DNA of 64,000 bases from Megachile rotundata (Eukaryota; Arthropoda; Insecta; Hymenoptera; Megachilidae): contig NC_134988.1 of NCBI RefSeq assembly GCF_050947335.1, forward strand, positions 992,001-1,056,000. Direction: 5' to 3'. Shown here piece after piece: positions 1-16,590 of the stretch. Within the stretch, counting starts at the first letter, position 1, and the number at the start of each line of letters is the position of its first letter. The position numbers were made by a program, and so were the translations under genes. A model generated the notes under the pieces. That model had not been told where the DNA came from, did no database searches, and worked only from the letters and a program-made list of their open reading frames with translations.

Positions 1-2560
1 ACAATCATACAATCACAATCATACAATCACAATCATACAATCACAATCATACAATCACAATCATACAATCACAATCATACGATCATAATCATACAATTAT
101 AATCATACATCACAATCATACAATCACAATCATACAATCGCAATCATACAATTACAATCTCCCAAATACAATCTCCCAAATACAATCATACAATCACAAT
201 CATACAATCACAATCATACAATCACAATCATACAACCACAATCACACTATCACAATCATACAATCACAATCATACAATCACAATCATACAATTACAATCA
301 TACAATCACAATCATACATTCAAAATCATGCAATCACAACCATACAATCACAATCATGCAATCACAATCATACAATCACAATCATACATTCTAAATCATG
401 CAATCACAATCATACAATCACAATCATACAATCACAATCATACAATCACAATCATACAACCACAATCATAAAATCACAATCATACAATCACAATCATACA
501 ATCACAATCATACAATCACAATCATACAATCACAATCATACAATCACAATCATACAATCACAATCATACAATCACAATCATACAATCACAATCATACAAT
601 CACAATCATACAATCACAATCATACAATCACAATCATGCAATCACAAAAATACAATCATAATCATACAATCACAATCATACAACCGCAATCATACAATCA
701 TAATCATACAATCACAATCATACAATCATAATCATACAATTACAATCATACATCACAATCATACAATCACAATCATACAATCGCAATCATACAATTACAA
801 TCTCCCAAATACAATCTCCCAAATACAATCATACAATCACAATCATACAATCACAATCATACAATCACAATCATACAATCACAATCATACTATCACAATC
901 ATACAATCACAATCATACAATCACAATCATACAATCACAATCATACACTCAAAATCGTGCAATCACAACCATACAATCACAATCATGCAATCACAATCAT
1001 ACAATCACAATCATACATTCAAAATCATGCAATCACAATCATACAATCACAATCATGCAATCACAATCATACAATCACAATCACACTATCACAATCATAC
1101 AATCACAATCATACAATCACAATCATACAATCACTATCATACAATCACAATCATACAATCACAATCATACAATCGCAAGCATACAATCACATTCATACAA
1201 TCTCAATCATACAATCACAATCATACAATTACAATCATACAATTACAATCATACAATCACAATCATACAATCACTATCATACAATCACAATCATACCATC
1301 ACAATCATACAACCGCAATCATACAATCGAATTCATACAATCGCAATCATACAATCACAATCATACAATCGCAATCATACAATCACAATCATACAATCGC
1401 AATCATACAATTACAATCTCCCAAATACAATCTCCCAAATACAATCTCCCAAATACAATCTCCCAAATACAATCATACAATCACAATCATACAACCACAA
1501 TCATACAATCACAATCATGCAATCACAATCATACATTCAAAATCATGCAATCACAATCATACAATCACAATCATACAATCACAATCATACAATCACAATC
1601 ATACAATCACAATCATACAATCACAATCATACAATCACAATCATACAATCACAATCATACAATCATAATCATACAATTACAATCATACATCACAATCATA
1701 CAATCACAATCATACAATCGCAATCATACAATTACAATCTCCCAAATACAATCTCCCAAATACAATCATACAATCACAATCATACAATCACAATCATACA
1801 ATCACAATCATACAATCACAATCACACTATCACAATCATACAATCACAATCATACAATCACAATCATACAATTACAATCATACAATCACAATCATACATT
1901 CAAAATCATGCAATCACAACCATACAATCACAATCATGCAATCACAATCATACAATCACAATCATACATTCAAAATCATGCAATCACAATCATACAATCA
2001 CAATCATACAATCACAATCATACAATCACAATCATAGCATCACAATCATACAATCACAATCATACATTCACAATCATACAATCACAATCATACAATCACA
2101 ATCATACAATCACAATCATACAATCACAATCATACAATCACAATCATACAATCACAATCATACAATCACAATCATGCAATCACAAAAATACAATCATAAT
2201 CATACAATCACAATCATACAACCGCAATCATACAATCACAATCATACAATCATAATCATACAATCACAATCATACAATCATAATCATACAATTACAATAA
2301 TACATCACAATCATACAATCACAATCATACAATCGCAATCATACAATTACAATCTCCCAAATACAATCTCCCAAATACAATCATACAATCACAATCATAC
2401 AATCACAATCATACAATCACAATCATACAATCACAATCATACTATCACAATCATACAATCACAATCATACAATCACAATCATACAATCACAATCATACAT
2501 TCAAAATCATGCAATCACAACCATACAATCACAATCATGCAATCACAATCATACAATCAC
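1..2560 (+). repeat. Left segment: mixed modules with four deletion cassettes
   Basis: This segment holds C-rich clusters near 153, 801, 1413 (four units), 1740 and 2355. It has four copies of the short cassette ending in the 13-bp unit ACATCACAATCAT (ACATC at 107, 750, 1687 and 2302). A nearly pure canonical run lies at about 480-635. The rare unit GCAATCACAAAAAT occurs at about 637-650 and 2175-2188, each followed by CATAATC and ACCGC variants. The two copies are offset by 1,538 bp, which is 14 x 110 minus the two single-base deletions between them. The same rare combination reappears 37 kb away at 39.3 and 41.9 kb. No coding content is credible. Confidence 0.9.
1413..1468 (+). repeat. Four-unit C-rich cluster
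   Basis: Four consecutive ACAATCTCCCAAAT units lie here. The complementary strand carries four GGG runs separated by 11 nt. Most modules have only two such units. Confidence 0.95.
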
Positions 2561-4000
2561 AATCATACATTCAAAATCATGCAATCACAATCATACAATC
2601 ACAATCATGCAATCACAATCATACAATCACAATCATACAATCACAATCATACAATCACAATCATACAATCACAATCATACAATCACAATCATACAATCGC
2701 AATCATACAATCACAATCATACAATCACTATCATACAATCACAATCATACAATCACAATCATACAATCGCAAGCATACAATCACATTCATACAATCTCAA
2801 TCATACAATCTCAATCATACAATCACAATCATACAATTACAATCATACAATTACAATCATACAATCACAATCATACAATCACTATCATACAATCACAATC
2901 ATACAATCACAATCATACAATCGCAATCATACAATCGAATTCATACAATCGCAATCATACAATCACAATCATACAATCGCAATCATACAATCACAATCAT
3001 ACAATCACAATCATACAATCACAATCATACAATCGAATTCATACAATCGCAATCATACAATCGCAATCATACAATCGCAATCATACAATTACAATCTCCC
3101 AAATACAATCTCCCGAATACAATCATACAATCACAATCATACAATCACAATCATACAATCACAATCATACAATCACAATCACACTATCACAATCATACAA
3201 TCACAATCATACAATCACAATCATACAATCACAATCATACAATCACAATCATACAATCACAATCATACATTCAAAATCATGCAATCACGACCATACAATC
3301 ACAATCATGCAATCACAATCATACAATCACAATCATACATTCAAAATCATGCAATCACAATCATACAATCACAATCATACAATCACAATCATACAATCAC
3401 AATCATACAATCACAATCATAGAATCACAATCATAGAATCACAATCATACAATCACAATCATACAATCGCAATCATACAATCACAATCATACAATCACTA
3501 TCATACAATCACAATCATACAATCACAATCATACAATCGAAGCATACAATCACATTCATACAATCTCAATCATACCATCTCAATCATACAATCACAATCA
3601 TACAATCACAATCATACAATCACAATCATACATTCAAAATCATGCAATCACAACCATACAATCACAATCATGCAATCACAATCATACGATCACAATCATA
3701 CATTCAAAATCATGCAATCACAATCATACAATCACAATCATACAATCACAATCATACAATCACAATCATAGAATCACAATCATAGAATCACAATCATACA
3801 ATCACAATCATACAGTCGCAATCATACAATCACAATCATACAACCACTATCATACAATCACAATCATACAATCACAATCATACAATCGCAAGCATACAAT
3901 CACATTCATACAATCTCAATCATACAATCTCAATCATACAATCACAATCATACAATTACAATCATACAATTACAATCATACAATCACAATCATACAATCA
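2561..4000 (+). repeat. Satellite segment with one unique single-base register shift
   Basis: The segment holds ordinary modules with a C-rich pair near 3096, whose second unit reads TCCCGAAT, a variant also seen at 5241 and 10322. The CATGCAATCACGACC variant occurs at about 3280. At 3538-3545 the sequence reads TCGAAGCAT where sibling copies at 6546 and 58073 read TCGAAAGCAT. One A is missing, and this is the only isolated 1-base deletion I found outside the recurring cassette. Beyond these variants I see nothing but satellite units. Confidence 0.85.
3538..3785 (+). repeat. Double-TAG module
   Basis: The module reads TCGAAGCAT, CACATTC, TCTCAATC or a near variant, ACATTCAAAATC-ATGC, ACAACC, ATACGATC, a second ACATTCAAAATC-ATGC, four canonical units and two CATAGAATC units 14 bp apart (TAG at 3769 and 3783). 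In this copy one A is missing from the TCGAAAGCAT element. Confidence 0.88.
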
Positions 4001-7000
4001 CTATCATACAATCACAATCATACAATCACAATCATACAATCACAATCATACAATCGCAATCATACAATCGAATTCATACAATCGCAATCATACAATCACA
4101 ATCATACAATCGCAATCATACAATCACAATCATACAATCACAATCATACAATCACAATCATACAATCGAATTCATACAATCGCAATCATACAATCGCAAT
4201 CATACAATCGCAATCATACGATTACAATCTCCCAAATACAATCTCCCAAATACAATCATACAATCACAATCATACAATCACAATCATACAATCACAATCA
4301 TACAATCACAATCATACAATCACAATCATACTATCACAATCATACAATCACAATCATACAATCACAATCATACAATCACAATCATACAATCACAATCATA
4401 CAATCACAATCATACATTCAAAATCATGCAATCACAACCATACAATCACAATCATGCAATCACAATCATACAATCACAATCATACATTCAAAATCATGCA
4501 ATCACAATCATACAATCACAATCATGCAATCACAATCATACAATCACAATCATACAATCACAATCATACAATCACAATCATACAATCACAATCATACAAT
4601 CACAATCATACAATCACAATCATACAATCACAATCATACAATCACAATCATACAATCACTATCATACAATCACAATCATACAATCACAATCATACAATCG
4701 CAAGCATACAATCACATTCATACAATCTCAATCATACAATCTCAATCATACAATCACAATCATACAATTACAATCATACAATTACAATCATACAATCACA
4801 ATCATACAATCACAATCATACATTCAAAATCATGCAATCACAATCATACAATCACAATCATGCAATCACAATCATACAATCACAATCATACAATCACAAT
4901 CATACAATCGCAAGCATACAATCACATTCATACAATCTCAATCATACAATCTCAATCATACAATCACAATCATACAATTACAATCATGCAATTACAATCA
5001 TACAATCACAATCATACAATCACTATCATACAATCACAATCATACAATCGCAATCATACAATCGCAATCATACAATCGCAATCATACAATCGAATTCATA
5101 CAATCGCAATCATACAATCACAATCATACAATCGCAATCATACAATCACAATCATACAATCACAATCATACAATCACAATCATACAATCGAATTCATACA
5201 ATCGCAATCATACAATCGCAATCATACAATTACAATCTCCCGAATACAATCATACAATCACAATCATACAATCACAATCATACAATCACAATCATACAAT
5301 CACAATCATACAATCACAATCATACTATCACAATCATACAATCACAATCATACAATCACAATCATACAATCACAATCATACAATCACAATCATACATTCA
5401 AAATCATGCAATCACAACCATACAATCACAATCATGCAATCACAATCATACAATCACAATCATACATTCAAAATCATGCAATCACAATCATACAATCACA
5501 ATCATGCAATCACAATCATACAATCACAATCATACAATCACAATCACACAATCACAATCATACAATCACAATCATACAATCACAATCATACAATCACAAT
5601 CATACAATCACAATCATACAATCACAATCATACAATCACTATCATACAATCACAATCATACAATCACAATCATACAATCGCAAGCATACAATCACATTCA
5701 TACAATCTCAATCATACAATCTCAATCATACAATCACAATCATACAATTACAATCATATAATTACAATCATACAATCACAATCATACAATCACTATCATA
5801 CAATCACAATCATACAATCACAATCATACAATCGCAATCATACAATCGAATTCATACAATCGCAATCATACAATCGCAATCATAAAATCGCAATCATACG
5901 ATTACAATCTCCCAAATACAATCTCCCAAATACAATCATACAATCACAATCATACAACCACAATCATACAATCACAATCATGCAATCACAATCATACATT
6001 CAAAATTATGCAATCACAATCATACAATCACAATCATACAATCACAATCATACAATCACAATCATACAATCACAATCATAAAATCACAATCATACAATCA
6101 CAATCATACAATCACAATCATACAATCACAATCATACAATCATAATCATACAATTACAATCATACATCACAATCATACAATCACAATCATACAATCGCAA
6201 TCATACAATTACAATCTCCCAAATACAATCTCCCAAATACAATCATACAATCACAATCATACAATCACAATCATACAATCACAATCATACAATCACAATC
6301 ACACTATCACAATCATACAATCACAATCATACAATCACAATCATACAATCACAATCATACAATCACAATCATACAATCACAATCATACATTCAAAATCAT
6401 GCAATCACGACCATACAATCACAATCATGCAATCACAATCATACAATCACAATCATACAATCACAATCATACAATCGCAATCATACAATCACAATCATAC
6501 AATCACTATCATACAATCACAATCATACAATCACAATCATACAATCGAAAGCATACAATCACATTCATACAATCTCAATCATACAATCTCAATCATACAA
6601 TCACAATCATACAATCACAATCATACAATCACAATCATACATTCAAAATCATGCAATCACAACCATACAATCACAATCATGCAATCACAATCATACGATC
6701 ACAATCATACATTCAAAATCATGCAATCACAATCATACAATCACAATCATACAATCACAATCATACAATCACAATCATAGAATCACAATCATAGAATCAC
6801 AATCATACAATCACAATCATACAATCGCAATCATACAATCACAATCATACAATCACTATCATACAATCACAATCATACAATCACAATCATACAATCGCAA
6901 GCATACAATCACATTCATACAATCTCAATCATACAATCTCAATCATACAATCACAATCATACAATTACAATCATACAATTACAATCATACAATCACAATC

Positions 7001-9100
7001 ATACAATCACTATCATACAATCACAATCATACAATCACAATCATACAATCGCAATCATACAATCGAATTCATACAATCGCAATCATACAATCACAATCAT
7101 ACAATCGCAATCATACAATCACAATCATACAATCACAATCATACAATCACAATCATACATTCAAAATCATACAATCACAATCATACAATCGCAATCATAC
7201 AATCACAATCATACAATCGCAATCATACAATTGCAATCTCCCAAATACAATCTCCCAAATACAATCTTCCAAATACAATCATACAATCACAATCATACAA
7301 TCACAATCATACAATCACAATCATGCAATCACAATCATACATTCAAAATCATGCAATCACAACCATACAATCACAATCATGCAATCACAATCATACAATC
7401 ACAATCATACATTCAAAATCATGCAATCACAATCATACAATCACAATCATGCAATCACAATCATACAATCACAATCATACAATCACAATCATACAATCAC
7501 AATCATACAATCACAATCATACAATCACAATCATACAATCACAATCATACAATCGAATTCATACAATCGCAATCATACAATCGCAATCATACAATCGCAG
7601 TCATACGATTACAATCTCCCAAATACAATCTCCCAAATACAATCATACAATCACAATCATACAATTACAATCATACAATTACAATCATACAACCACAATC
7701 ATACAATCACAATCATACATTCAAAATCATGCAATCACAATCATACAATCACAATCATACAATCGCAATCATACAATCGAATTCATACAATCGCAATCAT
7801 ACAATCACAATCATACAATCGCAATCATACAATCACAATCATACAATCACAATCATACAATCACAATCATACAATCACAATCATACAATCGAATTCATAC
7901 AATCGCAATCATACAATCGCAATCATACAATCGCAGTCATACGATTACAATCTCCCAAATACAATCTCCCAAATACAATCATACAATCACAATCATACAA
8001 TCACAATCATACAATCACAATCATACAATCACAATCATACTATCACAATCATACAATCACAATCATACAATCACAATCATACAATCACAATCATACATTC
8101 AAAATCATGCAATCACAACCATACAATAACAATCATGCAATCACAATCATACAATCACAATCATACATTCAAAATCATGCAATCACAATCATACAATCAC
8201 AATCATGCAATCACAATCATACAATCACAATCATACAATCACAATCATACAATCACAATCATACTATCACAATCATACAATCACAATCATACAATCACAA
8301 TCATACAATCACAATCATACAATCACAATCATACATGCAAAATCATGCAACCACAACCATACAATCACAATCATGCAATCACAATCATACAATCACAATC
8401 ATACATTCAAAATCATGCAATCACAATCATACAATCACAATCATACTATCACAATCATACAATCACAATCATACAATCACAATCATGCAATCACAATCAT
8501 ACAATCACAATCATGCAATCACAATCATACAATCACAATCATACAATCACAATCATACAATCGCAATCATACAATCGAATTCATACAATCGCAATCATAC
8601 AATCACAATCATACAATCGCAATCATACAATCACAATCATACAATCACAATCATACAATCACTATCATACAATCACAATCATACAATCACAATCATACAA
8701 TCACAATCATACAATTACAATCATACAATTACAATCATACAATCACAATCATACAATCACTATCATACAATCACAATCATACAATCACAATCATACAATC
8801 ACAATCATACAATCGCAATCATACAATCGAATTCATACAATCGCAATCATACAATCACAATCATACAATCGCAATCATACAATCACAATCATACAATCAC
8901 AATCATACAATCACAATCATACAATCGAATTCATACAATCGCAATCATACAATCGCAATCATACGATTACAATCTCCCAAATACAATCTCCCAAATACAA
9001 TCATACAATCACAATCATACAATCACAATCATACAATCACAATCATACAATCACAATCATACAATCACAATCATACAATTACAATCATACAATTACAATC
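4001..9100 (+). repeat. 5.1-5.7-kb satellite domain, copy 1
   Basis: Landmarks here recur in the same order in the next 5 kb. TCCCGAAT at 5241 pairs with 10322, and CATATAATT at about 5756 pairs with about 10837 (offset 5,081). TTCAAAATTATGC at about 6005 pairs with 11142, and ATGCAATCACGACC at 6399 pairs with 11536 (offset 5,137). The block of about 7,110-8,560 pairs with 12,835-14,285 (offset 5,725). Offset steps are whole numbers of units (56 bp = 4 units; 588 bp = 42 units). All offsets equal a multiple of 14 minus 1, as expected from the one deletion cassette crossed. The domain includes a double-TAG module at 6546-6794 and the deletion at 6164. Confidence 0.88.
6546..6794 (+). repeat. 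Double-TAG module
   Basis: This is the intact form, starting CGAAAGCAT and ending in two TAG triplets at 6778 and 6792. The TAGs close the long forward frames in two of three frames, so the apparent reading frames end together here. Confidence 0.9.
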
Positions 9101-12100
9101 ATACAATCACAATCATACAATCACTATCATACAATCACAATCATACAATCACAATCATACAATCACAATCATACAATCGCAATCATACAATCGAATTCAT
9201 ACAATCGCAATCATACAATCACAATCATACAATCGCAATCATACAATCACAATCATACAATCACAATCATACAATCACAATCATACAATCGAATTCATAC
9301 AATCGCAATCATACAATCGCAATCATACAATCGCAATCATACGATTACAATCTCCCAAATACAATCTCCCAAATACAATCATACAATCACAATCATACAA
9401 TCACAATCATACAATCACAATCATACAATCACAATCATACAATCACAATCATACTATCACAATCATACAATCACAATCATACAATCACAATCATACAATC
9501 ACAATCATACATTCAAAATCATGCAATCACAACCATACAATCACAATCATGCAATCACAATCATACAATCACAATCATACATTCAAAATCATGCAATCAC
9601 AATCATACAATCACAATCATACAATCACAATCATACAATCACAATCATACAATCACAATCATACAATCACAATCATACAATCACAATCATACAATCACAA
9701 TCATACAATCACAATCATACAATCACTATCATACAATCACAATCATACAATCACAATCATACAATCGCAAGCATACAATCACATTCATACAATCTCAATC
9801 ATACAATCTCAATCATACAATCACAATCATACAATTACAATCATACAATTACAATCATACAATCACAATCATACAATCACAATCATACATTCAAAATCAT
9901 GCAATCACAATCATACAATCACAATCATGCAATCACAATCATACAATCACAATCATACAATCACAATCATACAATCACAATCATACAATCGCAAGCATAC
10001 AATCACATTCATACAATCTCAATCATACAATCTCAATCATACAATCACAATCATACAATTACAATCATGCAATTACAATCATACAATCACAATCATACAA
10101 TCACTATCATACAATCACAATCATACAATCGCAATCATACAATCGCAATCATACAATCGCAATCATACAATCGAATTCATACAATCGCAATCATACAATC
10201 ACAATCATACAATCGCAATCATACAATCACAATCATACAATCACAATCATACAATCACAATCATACAATCGAATTCATACAATCGCAATCATACAATCGC
10301 AATCATACAATTACAATCTCCCGAATACAATCATACAATCACAATCATACAATCACAATCATACAATCACAATCATACAATCACAATCATACAATCACAA
10401 TCATACTATCACAATCATACAATCACAATCATACAATCACAATCATACAATCACAATCATACAATCACAATCATACATTCAAAATCATGCAATCACAACC
10501 ATACAATCACAATCATGCAATCACAATCATACAATCACAATCATACATTCAAAATCATGCAATCACAATCATACAATCACAATCATGCAATCACAATCAT
10601 ACAATCACAATCATACAATCACAATCACACAATCACAATCATACAATCACAATCATACAATCACAATCATACAATCACAATCATACAATCACAATCATAC
10701 AATCACAATCATACAATCACTATCATACAATCACAATCATACAATCACAATCATACAATCGCAAGCATACAATCACATTCATACAATCTCAATCATACAA
10801 TCTCAATCATACAATCACAATCATACAATTACAATCATATAATTACAATCATACAATCACAATCATACAATCACAATCATACAATCACAATCATAAAATC
10901 ACAATCATACAATCACAATCATACAATCACTATCATACAATCACAATCATACAATCACAATCATACAATCGCAATCATACAATCGAATTCATACAATCGC
11001 AATCATACAATCGCAATCATAAAATCGCAATCATACGATTACAATCTCCCAAATACAATCTCCCAAATACAATCATACAATCACAATCATACAACCACAA
11101 TCATACAATCACAATCATGCAATCACAATCATACATTCAAAATTATGCAATCACAATCATACAATCACAATCATACAATCACAATCATACAATCACAATC
11201 ATACAATCACAATCATAAAATCACAATCATACAATCACAATCATACAATCACAATCATACAATCACAATCATACAATCATAATCATACAATTACAATCAT
11301 ACATCACAATCATACAATCACAATCATACAATCGCAATCATACAATTACAATCTCCCAAATACAATCTCCCAAATACAATCATACAATCACAATCATACA
11401 ATCACAATCATACAATCACAATCATACAATCACAATCACACTATCACAATCATACAATCACAATCATACAATCACAATCATACAATCACAATCATACAAT
11501 CACAATCATACAATCACAATCATACATTCAAAATCATGCAATCACGACCATACAATCACAATCATGCAATCACAATCATACAATCACAATCATACAATCA
11601 CAATCATACAATCGCAATCATACAATCACAATCATACAATCACTATCATACAATCACAATCATACAATCACAATCATACAATCGAAGGCATACAATCACA
11701 TTCATACAATCTCAATCATACAATCTCAATCATACAATCACAATCATACAATCACAATCATACAATCACAATCATACAATCACAATCATACATTCAAAAT
11801 CATGCAATCACAACCATACAATCACAATCATGCAATCACAATCATACGATCACAATCATACATTCAAAATCATGCAATCACAATCATACAATCACAATCA
11901 TACAATCACAATCATACAATCACAATCATAGAATCACAATCATAGAATCACAATCATACAATCACAATCATACAATCGCAATCATACAATCACAATCATA
12001 CAATCACTATCATACAATCACAATCATACAATCACAATCATACAATCGCAAGCATACAATCACATTCATACAATCTCAATCATACAATCTCAATCATACA

Positions 12101-14400
12101 ATCACAATCATACAATTACAATCATACAATTACAATCATACAATCACAATCATACAATCACTATCATACAATCACAATCATACAATCACAATCATACAAT
12201 CGCAATCATACAATCGAATTCATACAATCGCAATCATACAATCACAATCATACAATCGCAATCATACAATCACAATCATACAATCACAATCATACAATCA
12301 CAATCATACAATCGAATTCATACAATCGCAATCATACAATCGCAATCATACAATCGCAATCATACGATTACAATCTCCCAAATACAATCTCCCAAATACA
12401 ATCATACAATCACAATCATACAATCACAATCATACAATCACAATCATACAATCACAATCATACTATCACAATCATACAATCACAATCATACAATCACAAT
12501 CATACAATCACAATCATACATTCAAAATCATGCAATCACAACCATACAATCACAATCATACAATCACAATCATGCAATCACAATCATACAATCACAATCA
12601 TACAATCACAATCATACAATCACAATCATACAATCACAATCATACAATCACAATCATACAATCACAATCATACAATCGCAATCATACAATCGCAAGCATA
12701 CAATCACATTCATACAATCTCAATCATACAATCTCAATCATACAATCACAATCATACAATTACAATCATACAATTACAATCATACAATCACAATCATACA
12801 ATCACAATCATACTATCACAATCATACAATCACAATCATACAATCACAATCATACAATCACAATCATACAATCACAATCATACATTCAAAATCATACAAT
12901 CACAATCATACAATCGCAATCATACAATCACAATCATACAATCGCAATCATACAATTGCAATCTCCCAAATACAATCTCCCAAATACAATCTCCCAAATA
13001 CAATCATACAATCACAATCATACAATCACAATCATACAATCACAATCATGCAATCACAATCATACATTCAAAATCATGCAATCACAACCATACAATCACA
13101 ATCATGCAATCACAATCATACAATCACAATCATACATTCAAAATCATGCAATCACAATCATACAATCACAATCATGCAATCACAATCATACAATCACAAT
13201 CATACAATCACAATCATACAATCACAATCATACAATCACAATCATACAATCACAATCATACAATCACAATCATACAATCACAATCATACAATCGAATTCA
13301 TACAATCGCAATCATACAATCGCAATCATACAATCGCAGTCATACGATTACAATCTCCCAAATACAATTTCCCAAATACAATCATACAATCACAATCATA
13401 CAATTACAATCATACAATTACAATCATACAACCACAATCATACAATCACAATCATACATTCAAAATCATGCAATCACAATCATACAATCACAATCATACA
13501 CTCGCAATCATACAATCGAATTCATACAATCGCAATCATACAATCACAATCATACAATCGCAATCATACAATCACAATCATACAATCACAATCATACAAT
13601 CACAATCATACAATCGAATTCATACAATCGCAATCATACAATCGCAATCATACAATCGCAGTCATACGATTACAATCTCCCAAATACAATCTCCCAAATA
13701 CAATCATACAATCACAATCATACAATCACAATCATACAATCACAATCATACAATCACAATCATACTATCACAATCATACAATCACAATCATACAATCACA
13801 ATCATACAATCACAATCATACATTCAAAATCATGCAATCACAACCATACAATAACAATCATGCAATCACAATCATACAATCACAATCATACATTCAAAAT
13901 CATGCAATCACAATCATACAATCACAATCATGCAATCACAATCATACAATCACAATCATACAATCACAATCATACAATCACAATCATACTATCACAATCA
14001 TACAATCACAATCATACAATCACAATCATACAATCACAATCATACAATCACAATCATACATTCAAAATCATGCAACCACAACCATACAATCACAATCATG
14101 CAATCACAATCATACAATCACAATCATACATTCAAAATCATGCAATCACAATCATACAATCACAATCATACTATCACAATCATACAATCACAATCATACA
14201 ATCACAATCATGCAATCACAATCATACAATCACAATCATGCAATCACAATCATACAATCACAATCATACAATCACAATCATACAATCACAATCATACAAT
14301 CACAATCATACAATCACAATCATACAATCACAATCATACAATCACAATCATACAATCACAATCATACAATCACAATCATACAATCACATTCATACAATCT
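9101..14400 (+). repeat. 5.1-5.7-kb satellite domain, copy 2
   Basis: This is the second copy of the domain, with the same marker order as 4.0-9.1 kb. Against copy 1 it has a 4-unit insertion near 10,860-10,915 and extra modules at about 12.37-12.83 kb. Within the 1.45-kb part pairing 7,110-8,560 with 12,835-14,285 I could see only a few substitutions: CTTCC against CTCCC at 7264/12989, CTCCC against TTCCC near 7642/13367, ACAATCGC against ACACTCGC near 7773/13498, and ACATGC against ACATTC near 8333/14058. The count is by eye and incomplete. It holds the double-TAG module at 11683-11945 and the deletion at 11301. Confidence 0.88.
11683..11945 (+). repeat. Double-TAG module
   Basis: The first element reads CGAAGGCAT (A to G) instead of CGAAAGCAT. 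The TAGs are at 11929 and 11943. This copy is one unit longer than the one at 6546. Confidence 0.9.
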
Positions 14401-16590
14401 CAATCATACAATCTCAATCATACAATCACAATCATACAATTACAATCATATAATTACAATCATACAATCACAATCATACAATCACTATCATACAATCACA
14501 ATCATACAATCACAATCATACAATCGCAATCATACAATCGAATTCATACAATCGCAATCATACAATCGCAATCATAAAATCGCAATCATACGATTACAAT
14601 CTCCCAAATACAATCTCCCAAATACAATCATACAATCACAATCATACAACCACAATCATACAATCACAATCATGCAATCACAATCATACATTCAAAATTA
14701 TGCAATCACAATCATACAATCACAATCATACAATCACAATCATACAATCACAATCATACAATCACAATCATAAAATCACAATCATACAATCACAATCATA
14801 CAATCACAATCATACAATCACAATCATACAATCATAATCATACAATTACAATCATACATCACAATCATACAATCACAATCATACAATCGCAATCATACAA
14901 TTACAATCTCCCAAATACAATCTCCCAAATACAATCATACAATCACAATCATACAATCACAATCATACAATCACAATCATACAATCACAATCACACTATC
15001 ACAATCATACAATCACAATCATACAATCACAATCATACAATCACAATCATACAATCACAATCATACAATCACAATCATACAATCACAATCATACATTCAA
15101 AATCATGCAATCACGACCATACAATCACAATCATGCAATCACAATCATACAATCACAATCATACAATCACAATCATACAATCACAATCATACAATCGCAA
15201 TCATACAATCACAATCATACAATCACTATCATACAATCACAATCATACAATCGAATTCATACAATCGCAATCATACAATCGCAATCATACAATCGCAGTC
15301 ATACGATTACAATCTCCCAAATACAATCTCCCAAATACAATCATACAATCACAATCATACAATTACAATCATACAATTACAATCATACAACCACAATCAT
15401 ACAATCACAATCATACATTCAAAATCATGCAATCACAATCATACAATCACAATCATACACTCGCAATCATACAATCGAATTCATACAATCGCAATCATAC
15501 AATCACAATCATACAATCGCAATCATACAATCACAATCATACAATCACAATCATACAATCACAATCATACAATCGAATTCATACAATCGCAATCATACAA
15601 TCGCAATCATACAATCGCAGTCATACGATTACAATCTCCCAAATACAATCTCCCAAATACAATCATACAATCACAATCATACAATCACAATCATACAATC
15701 ACAATCATACAATCACAATCATACTATCACAATCATACAATCACAATCATACAATCACAATCATACAATCACAATCATACATTCAAAATCATGCAATCAC
15801 AACCATACAATAACAATCATGCAATCACAATCATACAATCACAATCATACATTCAAAATCATGCAATCACAATCATACAATCACAATCATGCAATCACAA
15901 TCATACAATCACAATCATACAATCACAATCATACAATCACAATCATACTATCACAATCATACAATCACAATCATACAATCACAATCATACAATCACAATC
16001 ATACAATCACAATCATACATTCAAAATCATGCAACCACAACCATACAATCACAATCATGCAATCACAATCATACAATCACAATCATACATTCAAAATCAT
16101 GCAATCACAATCATACAATCACAATCATACTATCACAATCATACAATCACAATCATACAATCACAATCATGCAATCACAATCATACAATCACAATCATGC
16201 AATCACAATCATACAATCACAATCATACAATCACAATCATACAATCACAATCATACAATCACAATCATACAATCACAATCATACAATCACAATCATACAA
16301 TCACAATCATACAATCACAATCATACAATCACATTCATACAATCTCAATCATACAATCTCAATCATACAATCACAATCATACAATTACAATCATATAATT
16401 ACAATCATACAATCACAATCATACAATCACAATCATACAATCACAATCATACAATCGCAATCATACAATCACAATCATACAATCACTATCATACAATCAC
16501 AATCATACAATCACAATCATACAATCACAATCATACAATCACAATCATACAATCACAATCATACAATCACTATCATACAATCACTATCAT
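14401..16590 (+). repeat. Satellite segment: rejoined pieces of the preceding domain
   Basis: About 14,400-15,160 repeats 10,780-11,590. TTATGC at 14,697 pairs with 11,142 (offset 3,555) and CACGACC at 15,105 pairs with 11,536 (offset 3,569). About 15,244-16,434 repeats 13,285-14,475 at offset 1,959; the GAATTC sites at 13294 and 15253 pair exactly. The 1,959-bp offset is 14 x 140 minus 1 and crosses the single deletion cassette at 14856. The segment is best read as a local tandem duplication superposed on the larger domain. No non-satellite bases are seen. Confidence 0.85.

Noticed and set aside
1413..1468. Confident G-quadruplex call for the four-unit C-rich clusters
   Set aside because: The loops would be 11 nt each, outside the usual range. 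I report the spacing as a finding only.
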